Source: Oscillospiraceae bacterium
GTDB taxonomy: Bacteria; Bacillota_A; Clostridia; Oscillospirales; Oscillospiraceae
DNA length: 18,136 bases
Reading direction: 5' to 3'
NCBI GenBank assembly: GCA_017540945.1
Contig: JAFYAB010000091.1
Span: forward strand, 1 to 18,136
The notes beneath the pieces are model-generated. The model was not told where the DNA came from. It was given only the letters and a program-made list of their open reading frames with translations, and made no database searches. A program made the position numbers and the translations under genes. Each line of letters begins with the position of its first letter. The stretch's first letter is position 1. Below, one piece after another: positions 5,584 through 12,412 of the stretch.

Positions 5584-7437
5584 ATGGAAGAGAAAAAACG
5601 CCTTTCCTCCAAGCGCTGGCTCCTGCTCTTTGCGGTCACGCTGCTGATCCTGGTCCTGCTGGTCCCGCTGTTCAACTTTGTCACGGATCCCTACGGGGCC
5701 TGCGGGGACCGCTTCCTGGGCTGGTGGAGCTATGACATGACCCTGAACCCCAAGCTGGCGAAAATCAGCTATCTGGAACAGCATCACGACGAGTACGACT
5801 CCTACATCGTGGGCTCCTCCGGCTCCAGCGCCCTGGATATCGCCGCTCTGAACAAGGCCCTGGACGCGAAATTCTACAACTGCTTTTTCTACGGCACCAA
5901 CACCAAGGATTTTGAGGAGATCGCGCTGTATCTGCTGGAAAACTATCCCATGAAGAACCTGGTGCTGAACGTGTCCATTATGATCGCCTCCGCCTACGAC
6001 GGCGATTCCGAGGCCCTGACGAAGCGGCAGTATTGGAAGGTGGACGGGAGCAGCCCCCTGCGCTTCTACGCCCGCTATCTGACGGTCAGCCCGGCGGAGG
6101 GCCTGCAGAAGCTGGAGCAGTGGCGGAAGCAGGGCTACCTGATGGACGCCTACCGGGTCATGCTCCCGGAGACCGGGGCCTATGACAAGAGCCGCCGGGA
6201 CGTGGAGGGCATCGGAGCCCTGGACGACTATCTGCGCCGCCCCGCCTACGACGAATTCAACCATTACACGGAGCACCACTACCGTACCGGCCGCCTGGAC
6301 GACGCCATGGGGACGGTGACCCGGATCCGGGATCTCTGCGCCGAGAAGGGCGTGAAGCTGCTGGTGATCTGCCAGCCCAGCTACTACAAGGATCTGGAGC
6401 GCTTCGATCGGGCGGACTGGGCGGACTTCTACAACAGCCTGGCCCAGGTGACGGACTACTGGGATTTTACCCTCAGCTCCCTGAGCTGGGATCCCCGCTA
6501 TTTCTATGACGATACCCACGCCCGCAACGCCCTGGGCACCATGGAGGCGGCCCGGATCTTCGGGGACGAGAGCGTGTGGATGCCGGAGGATTTCGGCCGC
6601 TATGTGCCGAAGGGCTCCGAGCCCGGGGCCCCGGGCTGCGAGCCGGTGCCCACGGAGGATTACAGCGTGCGGGTCCCCATCCTGCGCTACCATCACCTGG
6701 TGGAGGAAGGCGAGGCCGGAGATACGGTGCTGAGCGCCGCGGTCTTTGCCGGACAGATGGACGCGCTCAAGGCGGCGGGCTATACCACCGTGGATATCTG
6801 GCAGCTGCGGGACTACGTGGAGCACGGGACCCCCCTGCCGGAGAAGCCCGTGATGATCAGCTTCGACGACGGCTACGAGAGCAACTATTCCATCGCCTAT
6901 CCCATTTTGAAGGAGCGCGGCTTCAAGGCGACGATCTTTGCCATCGGCGTCTCCATGGGCAAGGATACGTATAAGGACACCGGCAAGCCGATGATCCCCC
7001 ATTTCTCCCTGGAGCAGGCGGCGGAGATGACGGCCTCGGGTCTGATTACCGTGGCCAGCCACGGCTACGACGTGCATGAGGTGGAGGGCCTGGACCCGGA
7101 GCCCGTCCGCAAGGGCCCCCTGCAGCGGGAAGGGGAGAGCGAGGCGGAATACGTGGAATTTCTGACGCAGGACGCGAAGCGGATGCAGGAGCTGCTGGGC
7201 GAGGCGGGAGGCTTCTTCTCCTACCCCACCAGCCGCCATGACGAGCGCTGCCTGGTGATCCTGAGCCGGGCCGGGGTCTTTGCCACGGTCTGCGGCGACG
7301 GCCCCTGCGCCACGCTGCTCAAGGGCCTGCCCCAGTGCCTCTACGACATGCCGCGCCAGCTGGTGACGGAGGATATGAGCGGGGCTGAGCTGCTGGCCGC
7401 CATCGAAAGCGTCGGCCCCGACGCGGAACGGCCCTGA
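5584..7437 (+). CDS. DltD-like SGNH domain fused to NodB polysaccharide deacetylase
   Basis: 617 residues. A short basic N-terminus and one membrane helix (about 11-31) are followed by an extracellular region. Domain 1 (about 45-335) is DltD/SGNH-like: YIVGSSGSSALD (74-85) provides the catalytic serine (Ser78 or Ser79), and YDDTH (308-312) provides the Asp309/His312 pair. A Pro/Gly-rich linker (341-360) leads to domain 2 (362-605), a NodB-type deacetylase: SFDDGY (426-431) with Asp428/Asp429, metal-type His493 and His498 in ASHGYDVHE, and FSYPTSRHDER (545-555). The opening VPILRYHHL and the KPVMISFDDG strand are typical of secreted PgaB-like deacetylases. AGGAGG at 5574-5579 fixes the ATG. 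It ends the Dlt-like operon and probably transfers the amino acid to an extracellular polymer and removes N-acetyl groups from it or a partner glycan. The fusion is one uninterrupted frame. Confidence 0.88.
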   Translation: MEEKKRLSSKRWLLLFAVTLLILVLLVPLFNFVTDPYGACGDRFLGWWSYDMTLNPKLAKISYLEQHHDEYDSYIVGSSGSSALDIAALNKALDAKFYNCFFYGTNTKDFEEIALYLLENYPMKNLVLNVSIMIASAYDGDSEALTKRQYWKVDGSSPLRFYARYLTVSPAEGLQKLEQWRKQGYLMDAYRVMLPETGAYDKSRRDVEGIGALDDYLRRPAYDEFNHYTEHHYRTGRLDDAMGTVTRIRDLCAEKGVKLLVICQPSYYKDLERFDRADWADFYNSLAQVTDYWDFTLSSLSWDPRYFYDDTHARNALGTMEAARIFGDESVWMPEDFGRYVPKGSEPGAPGCEPVPTEDYSVRVPILRYHHLVEEGEAGDTVLSAAVFAGQMDALKAAGYTTVDIWQLRDYVEHGTPLPEKPVMISFDDGYESNYSIAYPILKERGFKATIFAIGVSMGKDTYKDTGKPMIPHFSLEQAAEMTASGLITVASHGYDVHEVEGLDPEPVRKGPLQREGESEAEYVEFLTQDAKRMQELLGEAGGFFSYPTSRHDERCLVILSRAGVFATVCGDGPCATLLKGLPQCLYDMPRQLVTEDMSGAELLAAIESVGPDAERP

Positions 7438-7483
7438 TACGGGGCGCAGGCTTGCGGTGACAGGCCGCGGGCCGGGAAACGAG

Positions 7484-7500
7484 AAGGAGGAAAGGCCTTG
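7484..7500 (+). promoter_or_regulatory. Strong ribosome site deciding a TTG start
   Basis: AAGGAGG at 7484-7490 stands seven bases before TTG at 7498-7500. No ATG or GTG follows before the essential DFDGT motif at residues 9-13, so the TTG must be the start of the HAD gene. Confidence 0.75.
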
Positions 7501-8157
7501 CGATATCGGACGATTCTGTTTGACTTTGACGGGACCCTGTTTGACACGGTGGAGGGGATCACCAAAAGCATCCAATACGCCCTGCGGAAGCACGGGCGGG
7601 AGGAAGCCCTGGACCGGCTCCGCTGCTTTGCGGGCCCGCCGCTGGTGGACAAGTTCATGGAGGTCTACGGCGTGCGCCAGGCCGAAGCGGAGCAGCTGGT
7701 GGTGGATTTCCGGGAGCGCTACGTGCCCGTGGGCGTCTATGAGAGCCGACCCTTTCCGGGCATCCGGGCGCTGCTGGAGTCCCTGCGGGCTGCGGGGCTG
7801 AGGACAGCCGTGGCCACCTCCAAGCCCCAGCCCATGGCGGAGCTGCTGCTGGACCGGGCCGGGATGCGGGACTGCTTCGACGCCGTCGTGGGCAGCAGCC
7901 CGGCGCTGAACAATGAAAAGAAATGGCAGATCGTGCGGCGGGCCATGGAGCTCTGCGCCTCGGCGCCCGGCGAAACGGTGCTGATCGGAGATACGAAATA
8001 CGACGTCCTCGGCGCGGCCAGGGCCGGGATCCCCTGCATTGGGGTGGCCTGGGGCTACGCGGAGCCGGGGGAGCTGGAGCAGGCCGGCGCGGAGCGGATC
8101 GTGGAAGACATGGACGAGCTGCTGGCCCTGCTGACGGCGGCGGAGCCCGCCGAATAA
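7498..8157 (+). CDS. HAD-superfamily phosphatase, Gph/PpaX-like
   Basis: A 219-residue cytoplasmic phosphatase of the phosphoglycolate/pyrophosphatase-like HAD branch. All four HAD motifs are visible: DFDGT with nucleophile Asp9 and Asp11, AVATSKP (105-110) with Thr107/Ser108, Lys141 or Lys142 after the helical segment, and GDTKYD (164-169) with Asp165 and Asp169. An alpha-helical cap lies between motif I and II (about 18-85). The start is TTG, backed by AAGGAGG. It begins 61 bases after the deacetylase fusion on the same strand with no visible terminator, so it may be read from the same promoter. It could recycle a phosphorylated by-product, but the substrate cannot be told from sequence. 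Confidence 0.88.
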   Translation: MRYRTILFDFDGTLFDTVEGITKSIQYALRKHGREEALDRLRCFAGPPLVDKFMEVYGVRQAEAEQLVVDFRERYVPVGVYESRPFPGIRALLESLRAAGLRTAVATSKPQPMAELLLDRAGMRDCFDAVVGSSPALNNEKKWQIVRRAMELCASAPGETVLIGDTKYDVLGAARAGIPCIGVAWGYAEPGELEQAGAERIVEDMDELLALLTAAEPAE

Positions 8158-8211
8158 TCGGGAGCAAACCGGCCGGAGGCGCAGGGCGCCGGGAGGAAGG
8201 GGAGCGGAGAT

Positions 8212-9039
8212 ATGGAGAACGAACAGACGCCCGCGCTGATCCCTCACCCCGAGGACGCGGCGCTGCGGGAGGAGATCGCCCGCCTGCGGGCCGCGCTGAC
8301 GGCCCTGCTGCTGCAAAAGGACGAGCTGCAGCTGATCCAGTGCCGTCGGATCGAGGCCGCCTACCTGCGGCGCTTCGGCGCCCTGGAGCTGAAGCTCTAC
8401 GAGACCTGGTGCGGCTGCCTGCGGGCCAAGCGCAAGGCCAAGCTGATCCGGGCCCGGCACAACCGCCGGGCGGCCGCCGATCTGGAGCAGATCGAGGCGG
8501 AGCTGGACGGAGAGCTCTCCGTCTACCGGGAGGAGCTGGAGGCCCGCTGCCAGAAGGTGGCCGGCGTCATGGAAAAGCACGAGGGACCGGGCCTCAGTCC
8601 CAAGGGCGCCAGGGAGCTGAAGGAGCTCTACCGCCAGGCGGTCAAGTCCCTGCACCCGGATCTGCATCCGGGGGAGGACGAGACCCGGGCGGCCAGGCTG
8701 GATCAGGCCATGCGGGCCTACCGGACCGGGGATCTGGCCATGCTTCGCAGCATCTGCGACAGCCTGGACGGCCCCGTTGAAGGGGAGCGCGCCGGTCTGG
8801 AGGCGCTGCGGGCGGAGGCCGACCGGCTGCGCGCCGCCGTGCGGGAGCTGGACCGGCAGCTGAATGCCATCAAGCAGGCCTATCCCTACAACGCCCGGCC
8901 TCTGCTGGAGGACGAGGCGCTGGGGCGGGCCCATGAGCGGGAGCTGGAGACCCAGCTCCGGGAGCTGAACCGGCGGACGGCCCGCTATGAGGCGGCCATC
9001 GAAGAAATGCTGGCCAAGGAGGAGGGAGACGCGCTGTGA
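8212..9039 (+). CDS. Coiled-coil protein with a J-domain-like segment (HPD motif)
   Basis: 275 residues, highly charged. Two helical, coiled-coil-like regions (about 14-122 and 191-270) flank a central segment (about 133-182). That segment reads ELKELYRQAVKSLHPDLHPG and then DQAMRAYRTGDLAMLRSI. His148-Pro149-Asp150 and the preceding Tyr/Lys-rich helix match a J domain, the part of DnaJ co-chaperones that stimulates the ATPase of Hsp70 (DnaK). No zinc-finger or DnaJ C-terminal domain is present, so it is a J-only helper. It overlaps the next gene (HIRAN protein) by four bases (GTGA), implying coupled expression. The partner or client is unknown. Confidence 0.7.
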   Translation: MENEQTPALIPHPEDAALREEIARLRAALTALLLQKDELQLIQCRRIEAAYLRRFGALELKLYETWCGCLRAKRKAKLIRARHNRRAAADLEQIEAELDGELSVYREELEARCQKVAGVMEKHEGPGLSPKGARELKELYRQAVKSLHPDLHPGEDETRAARLDQAMRAYRTGDLAMLRSICDSLDGPVEGERAGLEALRAEADRLRAAVRELDRQLNAIKQAYPYNARPLLEDEALGRAHERELETQLRELNRRTARYEAAIEEMLAKEEGDAL

Positions 9040-9431
9040 GCAAGGAGCTGATCCAATCGGGCTCCGGGGGCCTGATCCGGACCCTCCACGCGGCGATTCA
9101 GACGCCCGCGCCCTATTCCGAGGACATCCTCCTGCTGACGACCCTGGTGGCTGGGACCACCCACACCGCGGGTCTGGAGGAGCTGGAGCCCTTCCTGCGT
9201 CCGGGGGAACGGCTGATCCTGAGCCGCATGCCGGAAAACCCCTCCGACCCCAACGCCATCAAGATCTACACCCGGGAGCGGGTCAAGCTGGGCTACGTGC
9301 CCCGGAGGGACAACCAGATCCTGGCCCGGCTCATGGACGCCGGAAAGCTGCTCTACGCGGTGATCCGGGAGAAGCAGCGGCAGGAGAACTGGCTGCGCAT
9401 CGGGATCGACATCTATATGACCGAGGATTGA
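9036..9431 (+). CDS. Stand-alone HIRAN-domain protein
   Basis: 131 residues. The HIRAN fold spans about 34-128: LTTLVAGTTH (34-43), FLRPGERLILSRMPENPSDP (53-72), NAIKIY (73-78), KLGYVPR (84-90) and a C-terminal WLRIGIDIYM strand. HIRAN domains, named for HIP116 and Rad5, bind DNA ends in HLTF-type remodelers; in bacteria they occur alone or beside helicases and nucleases. The start is GTG overlapping the stop of the J-domain gene, with AAGGAGGAGGG just upstream. It is followed 56 bases later by an exonuclease, so a DNA-repair or nucleic-acid quality role is plausible, but that is inference. Confidence 0.82.
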   Translation: MSKELIQSGSGGLIRTLHAAIQTPAPYSEDILLLTTLVAGTTHTAGLEELEPFLRPGERLILSRMPENPSDPNAIKIYTRERVKLGYVPRRDNQILARLMDAGKLLYAVIREKQRQENWLRIGIDIYMTED

Positions 9432-9487
9432 TCCGTCGCAGCGGCGCACTGCGCGCCGACGATCCGCATCGGAAGGAGGGAAAGCCT

Positions 9488-10072
9488 GTGGGCGACGACA
9501 GCTATGTGGTGTTCGACGTGGAGACGCCAAACAGCCGCAACGACCGCATCAGCGCCATCGGCCTGGTGCTGGTGGAGAACGGGGAGCAGACCACCCACTT
9601 TTATTCCCTGGTGAATCCGGAGACAAGCTTCGACGCCTTCAACATCCGGCTGACGGGCATCACCCCCCGCATGGTCCGGGACCAATTGAGCTTTCCGCTG
9701 CTCTGGGAGCTGCTGCGGCCGCTGATGGAGAAGGGGATCCTCTGCGCCCACAACGCGCCCTTCGATCTGGGGGTTTTGGGCTGCTGCCTGCGGGATTACG
9801 GGATCGCCTGGGAGCCCTGCCGCAGCTACGTCTGCACCTGCCAGATGGGCAGAAGACTGCTGCCCCAGGCGCCGAATCACAGACTGAATACTCTTGCAGA
9901 AATGCTGGGCCTGCCCCTGCAGCACCACAACGCGCTGAGCGACAGCCGGGCATGTGCGGGACTTCTGCAATATTACCGAAATATGACGGATTTAAGACAA
10001 TTCCAAAGGAGCTACGATTTCCGGGAGCTTCGGACCCGCAGCCCCCGGGAAATGGATGGGGCCGCGGAATAA
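9488..10072 (+). CDS. DEDDh 3'-5' exonuclease, DnaQ/PolC-type
   Basis: 194 residues. All exonuclease motifs are present: Exo I FDVETP with Asp10 and Glu12, Exo II AHNAPFD (87-93) with Asp93, and Exo III HNALSD (147-152) with His147 and Asp152, which makes it DEDDh. It would remove nucleotides from 3' ends of DNA or RNA. It is a stand-alone enzyme, not the large PolC polymerase. The same frame is open from 8987, but the upstream part overlaps the J-domain and HIRAN genes; AAGGAGGG at 9473-9480 places the start at GTG 9488. It ends the run of closely packed genes that begins at 1452. Confidence 0.87.
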   Translation: MGDDSYVVFDVETPNSRNDRISAIGLVLVENGEQTTHFYSLVNPETSFDAFNIRLTGITPRMVRDQLSFPLLWELLRPLMEKGILCAHNAPFDLGVLGCCLRDYGIAWEPCRSYVCTCQMGRRLLPQAPNHRLNTLAEMLGLPLQHHNALSDSRACAGLLQYYRNMTDLRQFQRSYDFRELRTRSPREMDGAAE

Positions 10073-10110
10073 AAATGTAAATTTTTGTATTTTTACCTGC
10101 TTTTTTCCTC
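10071..10110 (+). terminator. Weak AT-rich terminator candidate
   Basis: AAAAAT (10071-10076) can pair with ATTTTT (10089-10094) over a 12-base loop, and a T-rich stretch follows at 10101-10107. The stem has only A-T pairs, so termination would be inefficient. It sits right after the exonuclease stop and before the next promoter, where a terminator is expected. Confidence 0.3.
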
Positions 10111-10118
10111 TGCCCGCC

Positions 10119-10147
10119 TTGACATGCTCTTCGTTCGCGGCTATAAT
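10119..10147 (+). promoter_or_regulatory. Perfect consensus promoter for the BlaI-like repressor
   Basis: TTGACA (10119-10124) and TATAAT (10142-10147) are 17 bases apart. Transcription would start near 10154, about 43 bases before the repressor ATG. Confidence 0.85.
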
Positions 10148-10164
10148 CTATCTAATATAACGAA
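10130..10164. promoter_or_regulatory. Candidate operator arms around the repressor promoter
   Basis: TTCGTT (10130-10135) and AACGAA (10159-10164) are inverted 6-mers, one in the promoter spacer and one just past the start point. They could be half-sites for autoregulation. The classical BlaI/MecI core TACANNTGTA is not seen, so this is only a candidate. Confidence 0.25.
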
Positions 10165-10196
10165 AGCCATGAAACGGAAGGACGGAGGGCCTGGTT

Positions 10197-10574
10197 ATGA
10201 AAAACCCCCTATCCCCAAATGAATTCAAGATCATGCAGCTCTTATGGAAGGAAGGGCGGCCCCTTTCCCGGCCTGAGATCATCGAGCTGATCCCGGACCG
10301 CGATTGGAATCCGAATTCCATCCATCTGATCCTGAACAACATGATCGAAAAGGGCGTGATCCGCGTGGAGGGCATGACCCGCTGCGGCCGGGGCTACGGC
10401 CGGACCTACGCCGCCACGGTGGACAATCTGGAATACGCCGTGAACCTGCTCAAGGACGCCACCCCGGAGACCGACCCGGACGAACGGGTCCTGGGCGTTC
10501 TGAAGCTCCTGCTGGCCGACGGCGTCAAGCCCGAGACGGTTGAGGAGCTCAAATCCATTCTTGCGGCACGCTGA
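10197..10574 (+). CDS. BlaI/MecI/CopY-family transcriptional repressor
   Basis: This 125-residue dimeric winged-helix repressor has the family layout. LSPNEFKIMQLLWKEG (5-20) opens the HTH, WNPNSIHLILNNMIEKGVI (37-55) is the recognition helix plus turn, and GRTYAATV (68-75) is the wing. A C-terminal helical segment (76-125) would dimerise. The ATG is preceded by GGAGGG at 10184-10189. In BlaI and MecI the repressor is cut after a beta-lactam signal from the membrane sensor BlaR1/MecR1, and CopY responds to copper. Neither a BlaR1-like gene nor the CopY Cys-X-Cys tail is present, so the signal here is unknown. The nearest possible target is the ABC-F gene at 10690; self-regulation is also possible. 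Confidence 0.87.
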   Translation: MKNPLSPNEFKIMQLLWKEGRPLSRPEIIELIPDRDWNPNSIHLILNNMIEKGVIRVEGMTRCGRGYGRTYAATVDNLEYAVNLLKDATPETDPDERVLGVLKLLLADGVKPETVEELKSILAAR

Positions 10575-10594
10575 TCCACGTATTTTTCGGGAGC

Positions 10595-10635
10595 ACCCCG
10601 CGATAGGCGCAGTGTTGCGCTGGCGGGGTTTTGTT
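10595..10635 (+). terminator. Intrinsic terminator or attenuator between repressor and ABC-F
   Basis: ACCCCGC (10595-10601) pairs with GCGGGGT (10623-10629). An inner stem GCGCA (10607-10611) with TGCGC (10616-10620) closes a GTGT loop. TTTTGTT follows. This is a strong rho-independent structure about 20 bases after the repressor stop. Its T tract runs into an extended -10 promoter element for the next gene. ABC-F genes are often controlled by leader attenuators, so it could serve as one for transcripts reading through from the repressor. Confidence 0.75.
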
Positions 10636-10649
10636 ATACTTAGTATACT
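10632..10649 (+). promoter_or_regulatory. Extended -10 promoter with overlapping palindrome for the ABC-F gene
   Basis: TGTTATACT (10632-10640) is a TGN-extended -10. TATACT (10635-10640), one T, and AGTATA (10642-10647) form a perfect inverted repeat, and AGTATACT (10642-10649) is itself palindromic. No good -35 box lies at the right distance, as expected for an extended -10. A repressor bound to the palindrome would cover the start point. Promoter and operator roles are inferred from sequence. Confidence 0.5.
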
Positions 10650-10689
10650 TAACCCATACACAGCTTGGATATGACGAAGGAGATTCAAT

Positions 10690-12309
10690 ATGATCACAGT
10701 ATCCGATCTTGGCATGCAGTTTGCGGGCTCCGTGCTCTTTCAGCACGCGGATCTGCAGTTTACAGCGGGCAACTGCTACGGCGTCATCGGCGCCAACGGT
10801 TCCGGCAAATCCACGCTGGTCCGGATCCTCTCGGGGGAGCTGGAGCCCACCAAGGGCTATGTGGCCGTCAAGCCCGGCGTCCGCATGTCCGTTCTGAAGC
10901 AGGATCAGTTCCGCTACGACGCCTATTCCGTCATGGATACGGTCATCATGGGGAACCTGCATCTGTATGAGATCATGAAGGAGAAGGACGCCATCTACGA
11001 AAAGGAGGACTTCTCCGACGAGGACGGCCTGCGGGCCGCGGAGCTGGAGGCGGAGTTCGCGGAGCTGAACGGCTGGGAGGCGGAGTCCGACGCCAGCCGC
11101 ATCCTCCAGGGCCTCGGGGTGGACGTGAGCAAGCACTATGACCGGATGGCGGACACCGACCCCCGGGACAAGGTGAAGGTCCTGCTGGCCCAGGCACTCT
11201 TCGGCAACCCGGACATCATCCTGCTGGACGAGCCCACCAACAACCTGGACATCGAGTCCATCAACTGGCTGGAGGACTTCCTGCTGGACTACCCCGGCAC
11301 GGTGATCGTGGTCTCCCACGACCGCCACTTCCTCAACACCGTCTGCACCAACATCGTGGACATCGACTACGGCAAGATCAAGATGTACGTGGGCAACTAC
11401 GACTTCTGGTACGAGTCCAGCCAGCTGGTCCAGGCCCTGCTGCGCAACAAGAACAAGCGCAACGAGGAGAAGATCGCCGAGCTCCAGGCCTTCATTTCCC
11501 GCTTCTCCGCCAACAAGTCCAAGAGCAAGCAGGCCACCGCCCGCCGGAAGCTGCTGGACAAGATCTCCCTGGAGGAGATCCCCTGCTCCACCCGCCGCTA
11601 TCCCTTCGTGGGCTTCACCCGGGAGCGGGAGGTGGGCAAGGACGTGCTCTTCGTCACCGAGGTCAGCAAGACCGTGGACGGGGTGAAGCTGCTGGACAAG
11701 GTCAGCTTCATCGCGGGCCGAAACCAGAAGATCGCTTTTGTGGGCGAGAATGAGCTGGCCCAGACCGTCATGTTCAAGCTGCTGATGGGGGAGCTGGAGC
11801 CTGACGAGGGAACCATCAAGTGGGGCGTTTCCACCTCCCGCAGCTACTTCCCCAAGGACAACACCGCCTATTTCGAGGGCCACGACGAGTCCCTGGTGGA
11901 CTGGATGCGGCCCTTCTCCGAGAAGAAGGACGACGTCTATCTCCGGGGCTTCCTGGGGCGGATGCTCTTCTCCGGCGACGAGGTCTTCAAGCCCGTCTCC
12001 GTCCTCTCCGGCGGCGAGAAGGTCCGGATGATGCTCTCCCGGATGATGCTCTCCGGGGCCAACTGCATCCTGCTGGATCAGCCGACGAACCACCTGGATA
12101 TGGAATCCATCCAGGCGGTCAACAAGGGCGTCACCGCCTTCCCGGGCAACGTCTTCCTGGCCTCCCACGACCATGAGCTGCTGTCCACCACCGCCGACCG
12201 CATCATCGAGTTCCTGCCCGACGGGAAAATCATCGACCGGCTCTGCGGCTACGACGATTATCTGGATTGGAAGCGGGAGAACGGCCGGCAGCCGCACGGG
12301 AAGGGATGA
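10690..12309 (+). CDS. ABC-F ATPase, YkpA/YbiT-type
   Basis: 539 residues with two ABC domains and no membrane segment, the layout of ribosome-associated ABC-F translation factors. The first domain has Walker A GANGSGKS (34-41), Walker B LLDEPTNNLD (178-187) with catalytic Glu181, and switch His210. Its signature motif is replaced by DTDPRDKV (155-162). The linker (about 240-300) includes YVGNYDFWYESSQL and RFSANKSKSKQATARRK. In the second domain Walker A is degenerate (GENELAQT, 352-359, lysine replaced by Gln), the signature LSGGE (439-443) is intact, and Walker B reads LLDQPTNHLD (461-470) with Gln464 in place of the catalytic Glu. One composite ATP site is therefore complete and the other degenerate. 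GAAGGAG precedes the ATG. Role: ribosome rescue, translation fitness or antibiotic tolerance; which one cannot be told. Confidence 0.92.
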   Translation: MITVSDLGMQFAGSVLFQHADLQFTAGNCYGVIGANGSGKSTLVRILSGELEPTKGYVAVKPGVRMSVLKQDQFRYDAYSVMDTVIMGNLHLYEIMKEKDAIYEKEDFSDEDGLRAAELEAEFAELNGWEAESDASRILQGLGVDVSKHYDRMADTDPRDKVKVLLAQALFGNPDIILLDEPTNNLDIESINWLEDFLLDYPGTVIVVSHDRHFLNTVCTNIVDIDYGKIKMYVGNYDFWYESSQLVQALLRNKNKRNEEKIAELQAFISRFSANKSKSKQATARRKLLDKISLEEIPCSTRRYPFVGFTREREVGKDVLFVTEVSKTVDGVKLLDKVSFIAGRNQKIAFVGENELAQTVMFKLLMGELEPDEGTIKWGVSTSRSYFPKDNTAYFEGHDESLVDWMRPFSEKKDDVYLRGFLGRMLFSGDEVFKPVSVLSGGEKVRMMLSRMMLSGANCILLDQPTNHLDMESIQAVNKGVTAFPGNVFLASHDHELLSTTADRIIEFLPDGKIIDRLCGYDDYLDWKRENGRQPHGKG

Positions 12310-12327
12310 GAATTTTTACTTTTCATA

Positions 12328-12356
12328 TAGACTTTTTCCCGCGGAATTGCTATACT
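12328..12356 (+). promoter_or_regulatory. Promoter of the first cysteine protease gene
   Basis: TAGACT (12328-12333) is a weak -35, spaced 17 bases from TATACT (12351-12356), with a TGC extension in front of the -10 (12348-12350). The leader to the ATG at 12413 is about 50 bases. The promoter of the downstream paralog shares the TGC extension and a T-rich upstream stretch. Confidence 0.6.
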
Positions 12357-12412
12357 GTCCATTGGAAGCAACGCGCTTTCTCAGAATGAATCACACAAAA
12401 GGAGATCAAGGC

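Noticed and set aside
3688..8934. A 1748-codon open frame on the minus strand opposite the envelope operon
   Set aside because: It mirrors five or more well-supported plus-strand genes with clear motifs. Its product is rich in Gly, Pro, Gln, His and Val and shows no domain. Strong G/C preference at third positions removes stop codons on the opposite strand, which explains its length.
8987..9487. Extending the exonuclease upstream to 8987
   Set aside because: The upstream part lies over the J-domain and HIRAN genes in another frame and adds no exonuclease sequence. The ribosome site at 9473-9480 supports the GTG at 9488.
10549..12297. A 582-codon minus-strand open frame opposite the ABC-F gene
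   Set aside because: It is the shadow of an unmistakable ABC-F coding region and lacks any recognisable motif.
12173..12412. Extending the protease gene upstream into the ABC-F gene
   Set aside because: The frame is open by chance. A promoter, AAGGAG and a signal peptide place the start at 12413.
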